A stretch of 64,000 nt of DNA from Russula earlei (Eukaryota > Basidiomycota > Agaricomycetes > Russulales > Russulaceae): positions 62,001 through 126,000 of the forward strand of contig JAGFNK010000051.1 of NCBI GenBank assembly GCA_025769875.1, given 5' to 3'. The notes beneath the pieces were generated by a model. It was not told where the DNA came from. It was given only the letters and a program-made list of their open reading frames with translations, and ran no database searches. A program made the position numbers and the translations under genes. Of this stretch, positions 1-11,039 are shown one piece after another. How positions within the stretch are numbered: position 1 is the stretch's first letter; each line of letters begins with the position of its first letter.

Positions 1-1054
1 TGAAAAAGGTGGAATAAAAATTGTGAAATTTTTGAAATTTTTGAAAAAGTTTTATGACTTGAATAAAGATGTTAGAGAGATAAAGTTTTGTTATAATCAT
101 TGATGAGAACAAAATCTAGCCCTATAGAAAACATAATGTTATCATTTTAATGAAGAAATTTTTGAATACATTCACAATTTTGTTAAAGGAAAAATTTTGA
201 CAAAACAGAATATGAAATCCTAAAGTTGTTTCATCATTTTGTCATTGGAATAAAGATGTCAGGGAGATAAAGTTTTGTTATAATCATTCATGACAAGCAA
301 AATCTAGCATTTTAGAAAACATAATGTTAACATTTTTCATGCAGAAAATGTTTGAATACATTCACAATTTTGTCAAAGGAAAAATTGTGACAAAACTGAA
401 TATGAAATCCTAAAGATGTTTCATCATTTTGTTTATAACATTTAGATATATTATGGTCAATTCTGAAATGATGCTGGACATCTATACACCATGCAAAAAG
501 AGGCCAGTAAAGTTTGAGCCAAGCCATGACAGCACAAGTGATACAACTTTATGGCCTCTTTTTATGGTGTATAGATGTCCAGCATCATTAGAATTGACCA
601 TAATATATCTAAATGTTATAAACAAAATGATGAAACATCTTTAGGATTTCATATTCAGTTTTGTCACAATTTTTCCTTTGACAAAATTGTGAATGTATTC
701 AAACATTTTCTGCATGAAAAATGTTAACATTATGTTTTCTGAAATGCTAGATTTTGCTGTCATGAATGATTATAACAAAACTTTATCTCCCTGACATCTT
801 TATTCCAATGACAAAATGATGAAACAACTTTAGGATTTCATATTCTGTTTTGTCAAAATTTTTCCTTTAACAAAATTGTGAATGTATTCAAAAATTTTCT
901 TCATTAAAAATGATAACATTATGTTTTCTATAGGGCTAGATTTTGTTCTCATCAATGATTATAACAAAACTTTATCTCTCTAACATCTTTATTCAAGTCA
1001 TAAAACTTTTTCAAAAATTTCAAAAATTTCACAATTTTTATTCCACCTTTTTCA
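1..1054. repeat. Long inverted repeat (about 515-bp arms) built from tandem units
   Basis: The first bases of the window return as reverse complement ending at 1054, so the symmetry centre is near 527 and a spacer of about 25 bases lies around 515-540. The arms match almost base for base; a few mismatches and indels are visible. Each arm contains two direct units of about 186 bp (starting near 62 and 248), each with the motif gataaagttttgttataatc, so the block reads unit-unit-spacer-unit'-unit'. It is very AT-rich and has no credible gene; the ORFs inside it only mirror each other. The palindrome begins exactly at the window edge, so its true left end cannot be seen. It could be a fold-back transposon or an AT-rich hairpin locus. 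Confidence 0.9.
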
Positions 1055-1730
1055 TAAACCCAAATTTTGCAGTTTTAATTTTTTCACAATTATGTTTCAC
1101 CCAAAATTTTAAAATAAGTTAAATTTTTTTAATATAATGTATGTCCTAAAATCTTGTCAATACTATTTACTTATTTCATCATTTTGTATCAGGAATTTAT
1201 TGTAACAAAATATAAAATTAAATTTCACAAATTGTTTGCTACAAATTTGTATGAAAATAATAAATTTTGTTTTTCAAAATGTTACAGTTTTGTCATTCAC
1301 ATAAGTTGATTTCCCAACCAGTGTAGGAGTGTGGGTTCCAACTGTGCGTTAGTGTATTCTATGGGAGGTGGTTGTGGCGGTTTCGGGCCGCCAGGGGCGC
1401 GTGCGGGGAGCACGAAAGCGCAACACGGCGCGTCCCCGGGATCATTTTGATCCCCTAATTTTTTCCACTCCCCTCAGGGGAAAATACATTCTGCTGTTAT
1501 CCTTCTCAGGCCTTGTACGACCCACTTCAAAATCGAAAATGTCCGAAAAGCAAGAACATTCCACACTGTCTCCACGACTCTGTATCCGAGAAAAACGCAA
1601 ACGCGCGACTCAATCGCACGCACGCACCAAAACCGGAACAGCCGGGTCAGGTGGACGCCTTGGCAGGCGGCTGCGTGGTTACGCTTCGCCGCGTTCGGTC
1701 AGTGGGTGCGAATCATAGATACTAGTGCGG
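1055..1730. other. AT-rich flank, then GC-rich non-coding stretch
   Basis: 1055-1310 continues the AT-rich character of the palindrome. Near 1320 the composition changes sharply to GC-rich, CpG-containing DNA. I recognise no gene here. The short open frames at 1368-1725 have no family signature and run into the RPC9 pseudogene without a boundary. Confidence 0.5.
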
Positions 1731-2278
1731 CCCACCTCCAAGCCACGATTCATCACTCGCAGTCTCAAAAATCTGTGTATCGTTGAGGTCGAGGTGAGCC
1801 CGGTACTTCTCACTCCTTGGACAAGACGTTTCTGACATGTTTTACGAGGCTATCTAGTGTCTCACGGATGTGACGATCGCCAAGGGCAAACTCTCTCAAG
1901 AGACCTCACACCGTTGGCCTGACCGGGGTCTAAAGTCTTCGAGGTGTCAATCTAAGCCCAGTTGAGCCCCTCGTGCTCTACATCGTGCGTTCCACATTTC
2001 TCTCCCATTTTCCAGCTCACCCGCTTACTGCGTCTTCCTTTTCTTCACAAACGTCACAGAGCTGGAAGATAGACTCGGAAATCGCTTGGAAAGAGTGCTA
2101 GGCACCGTGAGTTCGTCGCTCACAGCACCGCCACATCCAAGTCTCGAAATTGTAGCAGGACAGCCTCGGAGACGCACTTTGACATATACAGTTCTCTGTA
2201 GAAACATGACGGAACCACGTGGATGAAGGTGAGGGTGTAGGAATCGATGGGTGATATAGACATTGAGGACGACGATGG
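1731..2278 (+). pseudogene. RPC9 pseudogene 1 (5'-truncated)
   Basis: This is a degenerate copy of the RNA polymerase III subunit gene RPC9 found intact at 44075-44896. It covers the end of exon 2 (with the donor reading gaggtgagc), the following intron, exon 3 and most of exon 4 down to the acidic C-terminal codons near 2275. The introns are retained, so the copy arose by DNA duplication and not by retroposition. The N-terminal half is missing, the frame is broken at several places, and homology stops just before the parental stop codon. It is nearly identical to RPC9 pseudogene 2 (from about 22986), so the two pseudogenes are closer to each other than to the parent. No product is expected. 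Confidence 0.85.
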
Positions 2279-2684
2279 TGAAGATATGATACCCAGGCGG
2301 CGGGAACGCGCGAGTGGGCAAGGCGGGCCGGTGGGCCGTTGGCGCGGCGCAGAGTCAGGGAATGCGTGTAAACGACGCGGAGCGGTGGTAGAGCACGAGA
2401 GGGGGGGGGGACTTGTTTGAAGTGCACGCGAGTGGTTTTCGAGAACAAGGAACACGACAATTGTTACATTTGCGGGCAATAAGAAGCTATTTTATATGTT
2501 TTACAAGTACTGTATGTTACTTAAGGAATAAAATAGGGGAGTGTTTTTAGGAGTTTTTGGAGTCGAGAACGGAAGTAAAACAGAAATGAAAACGTATAGT
2601 GAAAAGACTTCGGACTTCGACGGAAATAACGCATTGCCTCTCTATGTGACTGATGCGCTGACTCCCGCGTGGGGCTGGCGGTAT

Positions 2685-2803
2685 CACGCAACGCGAGCGA
2701 CTCACCAATGGCTGAAAATGGATTGAGGCAGATTGAGGCCAAAGGACGACTGCCGGATCAAGTTATCAAGCATCGCAAATTTGGTATTGCATTTCTTGGT
2801 CAA
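2685..2803 (+). pseudogene. Relic of the AAA-ATPase/PD-(D/E)XK nuclease gene
   Basis: About 40 codons match the C-terminal part of the nuclease genes at 20.1-22.6 and 35.4-38.0 kb. The shared peptide runs from a segment reading AENGLRQIEAKG through LPDQV to GIAFLG, with the nucleotide string ggatcaagt and the surrounding bases conserved. A small internal deletion is visible next to the LPDQ motif, and nothing recognisable remains on either side. It is a short decayed fragment of a third gene copy, on the opposite strand to the other two. Confidence 0.8.
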
Positions 2804-3180
2804 GAAGGCAGCCACAGGTCATCAAATTCGTACATCAGCATGATCAGAATCCTTGTCCCTTGCTCTCTATATAGCGGCCGTCGATCAAATCGACTCTGGG
2901 GATCCTTTTTTCACCTCACCCAGTTCTCTCCTCGTCGACTCTACAATAACCTTCACAACAGCTTGAAGGGGAAGCGACGGGAATGGCGACAGAAACGTGA
3001 GTACACGAAGTTGTATTAGGGACTTGGACTTCGTGGTCTGCACCATCATGAATTGGAGGTCTTGACATGCGATGGCTCGGGATGATCTTGCGTGAACAGC
3101 ATTTTTCACCCGTTGGAGTGACTGGAATGCAACAACCCTGAGAATATGCACGTAATTGAATAATAGCATGTTCAGAACAT

Positions 3181-4048
3181 TCAATCTACCTTCACTTGCT
3201 CTTGATGTTGGCCAATGGTGATCGCACACTTGCAACCGTCGGAATTTCGACAACCTTCCTTCTGCGAACAGCAGTCGCACATATCTCTGTAGACGTTGGC
3301 CAGCTCTGCCTGGGCAAGTGGAGGACGGTCTTGACAACCCTCGCAACAACCTCCAGTGAACTCGTCGCTCCTTGCCCATCTCATCATCTTCACGCCTTCC
3401 CAAGCGAATAGAACCCCCAATGCAATAGAAGTCGCTCCGTCGACCCACCACCCACCTTTCCAAACCTTGAAGAGTAGACTGCCAATGAACAAGACGAACG
3501 TCACCTGGATGCAACTAAGCGAGCAAATCGCTTCGCCTTGCATTGTGCTGCTATTGAGGGCTTTGGCAAGGAAACGTTTGGGCAGCCATATAGTAATCAT
3601 GAGGATGAGTGCTGACGCGGAGATGATGAGGGATGAGTTGGACGAATCTGGCTCTTGTCGGAGGACTAGAGTGGCCAGCGCGGCCGATTCGGTTGCAATC
3701 GCCAGAACCAACAGCAGGAGGCCGATGCCAAGCGTCGCAAACATTTCAAATCTGGGCAAAATATGAGCTGGTTGACGGCGTAAGACAACGACAGTGAACT
3801 AACTTGAGCGCCTCCGCTCCTAAAACGACGCCCATTTCATCCCCCGGTTTCGCTATCTTCCTGAACCTCCAAAGAACCAGAATGGCAGAGATAACTTCTA
3901 TCCCAGATTGAACGCCGAAGAAGATAAGCGACCTCGAGCCCGATTCCGCGCCAAACCCGATCGATAGTCCACCCTCTGCTCCATTGTAGATGACGCTGAC
4001 GGTGCTGACGGCGATTGCGAATTGCTGAAGGCGACGGTATGAAGGCAT
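3181..4048 (-). CDS. Cation-efflux-like (TMEM163/CDF-type) membrane protein
   Basis: Two exons (4048-3804 and 3751-3181) separated by a 52-nt GT-AG intron give a 271-residue protein. I start at the ATG at 4048; the frame stays open upstream but with no ATG. Six hydrophobic segments can be seen: about residues 8-30, 40-62, 80-110, 120-145, 155-175 and 183-205. Segments such as YNGAEGGLSIGFG and WWVDGATSIALG resemble the TMEM163/cation diffusion facilitator superfamily, which moves divalent metals such as zinc across membranes. The last 45 or so residues are unusually Cys-rich (CCEGC, CDCC and further Cys), which could bind metal. The classical HxxxD metal site of transporters is not obvious, so the substrate is unproved. 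The gene reads as intact and has normal codon use, unlike its transposon neighbours. Confidence 0.75.
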
Positions 4049-4922
4049 GGAAATTGGGGAAAGTAGTAAGTCCGGGGTACTGTATTCCTTATCGCGGCGC
4101 AGATCCAAGAGGCAGTTTAATTATAGGTGGGGCGCGACCTCTTCGAGTTTGAATTGACCTAACTATGAACAACCAAACCGTAACTCGCACAATCAGTTCA
4201 CAGCCACGAGAACAAGCGCCGATCGCCTCGTAAATTCAAGTTGATGATGAATGTACTGAGACCAAGCAAAGTACATGCACCTGCCCCTCCAGCATTTCTC
4301 AGAATGATGAGTACAGGCAAGTGCACACGCAAATGCAACCGTGACCAAAGTGCGACCGCAGTGCCAGGCACACACCACGTACGAGACGCGACGACACCCC
4401 AGGTTCAGGCAGCGGTGGTTGATGGAAAATAGAGCGACAACGCGAGGGGCAGAGTGCCAACATCAAGCATGTCGGGTCAGATCAACCCTACGCAACCTGT
4501 GAGCTTAACCCACCCTTTGTCGGAAAGCGCGCCAGCCCCAAGGCGCATCCACTAACGCTCCATGATCGGAGTGTTGCCTCTTGGACATAGACTAGTAGTT
4601 ATGATTGAGTCTATTTAAGTATATACTTTAGCTGTTTGGATATGGTATGTGCATTGTGCGGCAGCACACATTGTGCTTGCCCTTCCTTCTTCGGGGCACC
4701 TAGTCCCTGAATTAGTGTACATAAATATCAGGCTTCTCCTGTGTGTATGTCAACCTCAGTTACTTCCAGTAAACTGAGGTATGTAGTTACACCTGCATTG
4801 ATTACCCCACTGTTTGCTCACACCTAGGTAGCTTGTACTGTCTAGGTAAACATACCCAATATACCTAGTTACTTCCCAGTAAACTGAGCTCATACTGTCT
4901 AGTACCTCATGCATGTGTGCAC
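4049..4922. other. Intergenic region, probably partly LTR-like
   Basis: No gene is supported. The first 400 bp should hold the promoter of the membrane-protein gene. 4570-4922 is CpG-poor, with direct short repeats (cagtaaactga near 4767 and 4879; acctaggta-like motifs), and it abuts the Copia leader at 4923. It may be a decayed LTR of another family, but I find no second copy in the window. Confidence 0.4.
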
Positions 4923-5700
4923 ATCAGGACTTGTTGGAATGGCCTCACATTCAAACCTTAACCCATGAGTTTACCACAGGTTATGGGCCCTGCTGGACCC
5001 TCTGCCACTGCTGCTGTGGTGCCACAGCCTGCCCCCACACAGGCTCCCTCATCCTTTGACCACCTACTAGTCAACATCCCCTCCCTTGCTCCAGATGGCT
5101 CCAACTGGGCCATATTCATCATGCACTTGACAGATGCCATGGACTCAATGGATTGCTGGGGCTTCTTTGATGGATCAAGCATGTGGCCAATGCCCAGGGA
5201 CTCGCAAAACCCCACAGCAAGGAGCTGAAGGCCCAAAGGGTCTGGGACTGCAACAACAAGATGGCATGCTTCCTCCTAGTGCAACACCTCCCGGACTTGG
5301 TCACCATCAGGCTGGCTCACCTGCCAACAGCCAAGGAGTGTTGGGACTAACTCAGCAAGGAATTCAGGCTTAAGAGTATGTATGCCCAGAGCAACTAGCT
5401 CCAGGCTTTCCTTGACATGCACTGCGTGAAAGGAGCTGATGTCCAGGCATTCTTGCAGGGGCTTTGCTACAAGTGTGAAGAATTGGTGGCCACCAGCATC
5501 ACAATCATGGATGCCAAGTATCAGTGCACCGTCCTCCATGGCATCCTGGAGGAGCTGGCAAAGTTTGCCTCCAGCCTCATGTCCTCAGCTCACCTTGCCC
5601 ATGGAGCCAACACCATTGACACTAGTGCTTTGATCAACCACATCTGTGAGGAGGCCAATTGACTCAAGTCCTGCTGCATGCATGGCCAATCAGGCTAAGG
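4923..5700 (+). mobile_element. Ty1/Copia retrotransposon fragment: leader and gag
   Basis: A leader of about 45 bp (also present at 6333 after an LTR) is followed by a gag-type frame. The frame starts with a Pro/Ala-rich stretch and then a segment of the form NIPSLAPDGSNWAIF, typical of Copia gag polypeptides (UBN2/gag_pre-type), in which L-x-DGSNW opens the conserved domain. The frame is broken near 5218, where the reading continues one frame over (VWDCNNKMACFLL), and by several later stops. No integrase or reverse transcriptase follows; the fragment runs directly into an LTR at 5701. It is a non-functional remnant. Confidence 0.7.
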
Positions 5701-6332
5701 TGTTACAGAGTGGTTTGGGGTCTGGAGATTGCTGGACACCTGAACTATGGACTGGATTGTTTGTGTTGCTTGTATATCAGATCTTGACCATTTCAGTTCT
5801 TTGCTATGATGTTCAGAGTGTGTTGATTGTATCTTTCTGAAGACGTATTGAGGAAGCAATGATTCACATTGCTTCTGTTCCAGATGTGTTGGTACTACAG
5901 TGTACATTGATTACCTGATTAGGGAAGTACTTATTGCTTCCCTTGACACCAAGTTGTTTACTATGGAAGCACTTATTGCTTCCAACACCAAGATTGTTTA
6001 CAGTGAAAGCAACTATTGCTTTCAGATGCCACCCTCACTTCCTACATTACTTACTAGTACTGCAGTAGTGAGAACCTTATCTCTAAGGGCTATATAAGGC
6101 CCCCTATATCTAGCAGTTGAGCGTTAAGCTCAACTTAGTTTGCCAAATCCCAAACAGTTGACTCCTACCCCATCTTGCAGAGCCCCTCTCATCTTGTTGA
6201 CATACTCTTGAAGGACTTAACACTCCTTCCCCTCCACAAGTATTGCTTGCTTGACTCAAGCATATCTGCATTGTTAGGACATGTTTACAGACACAACCAT
6301 TGAACCCATTAAGGCCCTTTGGAGCCTTAACA
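5701..6332 (+). mobile_element. LTR, family A (copy 1)
   Basis: 632 bp, starting TGTTACAGAGTGG and ending GGAGCCTTAACA, so the ends form the TGTTA/TAACA inverted pair usual for LTRs. It contains a TATA-like segment (tatataagg near 6092) followed by the gttgagc(g/c)ttaagct region shared with other family members, the likely promoter and start of the retroelement RNA. Related copies are at 7338-14022 (interrupted) and 18090-18623. No 5-bp target duplication is seen here; gag lies directly upstream and a leader directly downstream, so this is probably an LTR shared by two tandem or recombined elements. Confidence 0.8.
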
Positions 6333-7136
6333 ATCAGGACTCATTGGAATGGCCTCACATTCAAACCTTAACCCATGAGTTTTCCACAATCCACACCCTT
6401 TCACATTTTTTTTTGTTTGCCCTTATGTGTGTGTAGTGGACATCCCCTGTGTGTCTATGTGCTTTACTGATGCCTATCCTTGCTTTGTTGGCATGCAGGT
6501 TGTTTCTTACTTTTCTTTCTTGGAATGTAGCCTTGTGGTACTATCTACCAACATGAGGACTATGAGAACTCAGATAGCATGCAGCAGTTGAGATGGTGGT
6601 TAATGTTGTGGTTCAAATGATCTAAAGATGTACAGTTCAACTACTCTATATATGACTACTATATCCCTCTCTACATTTGTCACCCCCTGTCATTTGTCAC
6701 TTTGAAAAATCTCACCTCAGAGGCCTTCCAGTGACCTGGTACTGTGCACACCATCTAATATATGATATCCAGCCATTTTCATGATGAGATATTGATTATT
6801 GAAGGAGTCCCTTCTGACAGAGGCATTGAATGGTGAGGCACATGATGTTGGTGGTGATTGAATTGAGCCATCATTGCTGTTCCTGGGCATGGAGTGGGGA
6901 ATGTGGTGATGATGACATCAAAAGGGGAACATGAGAGGGAAGGAGAAAGAGGGGGAAAGGAAGGATGACAGTTGGAGGGATGATGAAGGACAATGGGAAG
7001 GAAGAACATGTGGGAGGCACAGGGGTACAGCAACAAGGGTGCTTGGAGTCAGATAATAACAATCACACAGAAGGCAAACGATATCAGATGCAAATTGTAT
7101 GGGGAGCATAAAGAACTCATCAATCCTGCCTAGGTC
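6333..7136. other. Retroelement leader copy and repeat debris
   Basis: 6333-6380 repeats the leader found at 4923. 6700-6835 matches the 3' end of the unknown ORF at 27466-27960 (shared text such as gtgcacaccatctaatatatgat and the attattgaaggagtccctt segment), in opposite orientation. The remainder is CpG-depleted with no recognisable gene. Confidence 0.5.
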
Positions 7137-8265
7137 CTATTCCCAATGGTGGACAGCCACAGGGTGACCAGAGAGTTTTCGGGTGATGATGAATCTTTTG
7201 ATATATTTCAGAACTGATTCCAATGGCTTGAGGCCCTTCAAGAAAATGTTCTGTAGCACATGTAAGACCTCTGTAACCTTTTCTCCTGTGAGCTCTTCCA
7301 GCACTTGGCAGAGATGTGGTGCAACTTGATGGGTTAGTGTTACTGAGTGGTTTGGGGTCCGGAAGATGCTGGAACACCTGAACTGTGGACTGCACCATTT
7401 GCATCATGCATGTGTCAGATCTTGACTGTTTATGTTCTTTGATATTGTGTTTAGAACACGTTGATTGTATCCTACTGAAGAAGTGATACAGAAGCAATGA
7501 ATTGTATTGCTTCTGTCCCAGATGTTCCTGTACTGCCATGTACATCATTTCCCTGATTGGAAAAGTACTTATGACACTGAGATTGTTACTGTGGAAGCAA
7601 CTAGTGCTTCAAAGTCCAGTCAAGTCCAGTTTTTCCCACAATTTTGGTGTGACTGTGACTGTGACTGGCTGCCAGTTTGCCCAATCCTGAAAAAACTGGA
7701 CTGGACTGCATGTGACTGGTTACATGTGGTCATTTGCAGTCATTTGATGTTAGGATTCTTGTGTTATGACTCATGTCCGTTTGCTTACCTATGTGTTGCT
7801 GACTCATTCATTTTGCTGACTCATTCCTGCTGACTGCTGCTTAGTGATTGCTTACTGATTGATTACTGATCAATGACTGATTGATTACTCATTGCTTACT
7901 GATCAATGACTGATACTAGGAAAGGATGACTCACACATGAGTCATTTCTTACATTCTTGAATTGTGCTCTATAGTTTTGGATACTACTGGTTTTCAGCTA
8001 TGTGCTTCCTGAGTTTCGTATGAAACAGATCAGCCATTATCAAGATATCGTATAAATACTCGGATGTACCAATAGTCGAGCCTTACGCTCAACTTACTCT
8101 CTAGACAAGAAATATCCCTCTTGTCAAACTATCTCCAATTCTCAAGCACTCTAAGTGAAAGAGACTCTTCTCATCTCTTACATTTACTCTTCCTGAGATA
8201 ATATCAAAGGATTTGAAGTCTAGTGCTTGAACTATATCAAGCAACTCTTTCACTAAGAGCTGGTA

Positions 8266-10935
8266 TTATTGCCGTTTTCAGCGCACTTGGCGGAGCTTGA
8301 ATTCCACCCAAATCGGCGCAGAAACCCCCTCAAACATGCGGGATGAATATCTCCCTCAAAACAGCTTCAATTCATATGAAAATTATTGTCCCTGAATCAC
8401 CTGAATGAGGGCTAGGCAGCCCCATTGTTTTCATGAGATTTGAGTGAGAATTGGTGGAGCTGGACTCAAACCACCTCCACATGTGTATTAGATGAATTAC
8501 AACTCAAAATCATGGTCTATATCTATTATTTTTCCCTCATGTTGTACCCATTGGCTGTCTTGAGGCAGCCCCATAGTTTTTTTGACTCAAGTGTTGTGGT
8601 GTGCAACATTGTTTTCAGTGTGATTGGAGTGACGGCCAGCCACTCATTGCCCCTCTTACCTCTCCATTCTGACCATACACATACCCTGCGCCCATGCCCG
8701 CTCCAGCCTCTGTCCCTACATCGTGCACCATCGCCTCCGCCTCGCCTGCCTTGCCCATCGTCCCTGCGGTTCCCACCTCGTCCGCCGTTCCCGTCACCTC
8801 GTTCACCGCCGCCATCCTCGACTCGCCAGCCATCATCGCCTCGGCTCCACCTGCCCTCGCCGTCCCAGCATCGCCCGCATTCGCCATCGTCGCCACCTGC
8901 CCTCGCCGTCCCAGCATCGCCCGCATTCGCCATCGTCGCCACCTCGTCTGTCCCCGCTGCCGTAGCCTCAGCCGTGACATCGCCTATCGCCACTGTCCCC
9001 GTCTTAGCCCAACCAGCTCCCGCGCCCTCAGTGTCGCCTGCTATGGCCACTGTCTCAGCTCCATGCACAACCACCATCTCAACCTCGCCCACCGACGTTT
9101 TAGCGCCGCCCGCCACTTCAGCCCTCGCAGCCTCGTCTGCCACCCCCGCCTTCGTCTCATCCGCTCCCACGCCCTCAGTCGTCTCGTCGCCCTCAGTCTC
9201 GTCCGTCGCCTCGTCCGTTGCCACAGTAGCCTCAGTCGTGCCAGCCGCCGACTTCGCATCAGTCTCCGTCTTAGCCTCGCCCGTACTCGTCAGTTCAGCC
9301 CAGTCTGTCATAGCACCAGCATCGCCAGCCGCCGCCGTCTCCACCCTGCCCTCAGCCTCAGCCTTCTCAGTCTCAGCCGCTGCCACCGCGCCCCTAGTTT
9401 TGCCAGCCGTCTCCGTCGCCCCAGCTTCAGATCAGTGAACCGCCGCCACCGCGCTCTTAGCCTTGCCAGCCGCCTTAGTCTCGTCAGCCGCCACTGTAGC
9501 CTCAGCCTCAGCCACCGACGTCTTAGCACCACACGCCGCCGTCTCCACCACCGTCTCACAAGCCACCGCCGCCATGCCCTTGTCAGCCACCGCCACCGTC
9601 GCCCCTGCGTCGCCCTCAGTCGTCGCCTCCGCCCCGTCCGCCTCCACCATCGCACCAGCTCAGTCCGCCGCCACCTTCTCAGTCTCAGCCTCAGTCTTCT
9701 CAGTCTCAGCCGCCGCTTTAGTAGTTTTGCGCGACACCAGCACCGCCGCACCGTCGCAACCCCTCGCCACCAGCACCACCCCAGAAGACCAAGAAGGCCT
9801 CGGCCACGAACTTAGCCACGACACGCCACAACAGGAGCAGAAGCCGCCGTCGCAGGAGAAGAAGTCGCGGACGCCAACAGCACACCGCACGCCGCCTCCC
9901 ACATCGCCTCCCCATCCGTTCGCGCGCTCTCGCCCACGTCTGCTGCCGACACCTGCAGTGGAGACGACCCCGCCACCGCCGCCGCAAGACGACAGATCCC
10001 ACCCCCGCGCAAGCCGCCCCACGCATCCTCTTTCTCGAGTCCTCGCCACCTACGTCTCTATCTACGAACTCACGCTCACCGCCTACGCCTTCGCTCCTCG
10101 TCCACGCCTGCTGCCACCACCTGCAATGGAGACGACCACGCCGCCACCGCCACAAGACAACACCACCACCACGCAGCCGCCATCTTGTCACCGCCGCCCT
10201 TGTCTCCATCGCCTCCGTTTCCCATCGCCCTCGCCTCTTCCGTCATCGCCATCGCCGATCGCCGCCTTCGCGTCTTCTGCAGCACAAGCAGCCGCGACCG
10301 CCGCACGCGCCCATGCACGCCTCGGCACACTAGACGCGTTCGCGTCTCAAGCCTTTCACGACCGCCTCAACCGTCTCAACCAGTCTTGATTCATTTTCAT
10401 GCCATTCATCTCTAGTACCTCTCTCCTGTATATAAAAACACCCTAGCTACTCTGTAGTAGAAAGAGTTCAGAATAGGACCCCTCTTTGCAACCCACTCCT
10501 CTCTGTCTGTGAAAAACAAGAAGGATGGTCAGAATCGAGAGGCGAGAGGGGTGATGAGTGGCTGGCCGCGACTCCAATTGCACTGGAAACAACGTTGCAC
10601 ACCACAACACTTGAGTCAAAAACACTATGGGGCTGCCTCAAGACAGCCCATGGGTACAACATGAGGGAAAAATAATAGATTTAGACCATGATTTTGAGTT
10701 GTAATTCATCTAATACACATGTGGAGGTGGCTTGAGTCCAGCTCCACCAATTCTCACTCAAATCTCATGAAAACAATGGGGCTGCCTAGCCCTCATTCAG
10801 GCGATTCAGGGACAATAATTTTCATATGAATTGAAGCTGTTTTGAGGGAGATATTCATCCCGCATGTTTGAGGGGGTTTCTGCGCCGATTTGGGTGGAAT
10901 TCAAGCTCCGCCAAGTGCGCTGAAAACGGCAATAA
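8266..10935. mobile_element. Element with 411-bp inverted ends and GC-rich core
   Basis: 8266-8676 and 10525-10935 are inverted copies of each other, both 411 bp and nearly identical (outer end TTATTGCCGTTTTCAGCGC). They enclose a 1.85-kb core. The arms are AT-balanced, while the core is strongly GC-rich and full of CpG. No target duplication is visible at the outer ends and no transposase is present, so the type of element is unclear; a fold-back or MITE-like carrier, or a captured segment, is possible. Confidence 0.75.
8680..10389 (+). repeat. GC-rich Ser/Pro/Ala/Val low-complexity block
   Basis: Degenerate repetition of short units made of gcc, gtc, tcg and ccg gives long open frames on both strands. 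The plus-strand frames are rich in Ser, Ala, Pro and Val to about 9440 (stop at 9436), then open again in another frame to 10389. The minus-strand equivalents are rich in Ala, Glu, Thr and Arg. Such two-strand openness follows from composition and does not prove coding. I find no domain, signal peptide or clear start. A CpG-poor relative of the same sequence lies at 11040-13050, and a compositionally similar block at 50750-51560. Confidence 0.6.
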
Positions 10936-11039
10936 GATCTAAGCTGATCTTAACATTTGACCAGTTCAGACCAGTCTCAACCAAAACTGGAAGATGACTG
11001 GTTGAAACCAGTTCTTGACCAGGTAAGTCATGTCACCCC

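Noticed and set aside
327..644. Small ORFs inside the palindrome
   Set aside because: They mirror each other across the symmetry centre and have no conserved features.
3356..3766. 136-codon plus-strand ORF over the cation-efflux-like gene
   Set aside because: It is antisense to a two-exon membrane protein with six hydrophobic segments and a matching intron.
4049..4108. Upstream extension of the cation-efflux-like protein
   Set aside because: The extra 20 codons contain no ATG; the upstream start would be TTG, which is not expected in a fungus.
8526..9386. Long Ala/Glu/Thr-rich minus-strand ORF and Arg-rich ORFs in the GC-rich block
   Set aside because: All frames are open because of the repeated gcc/gtc composition; there is no domain, and several frames overlap on both strands.
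8266..10935. Reading the 411-bp inverted arms as LTRs
   Set aside because: The arms are inverted and not direct, and they lack TG...CA ends and a target duplication.
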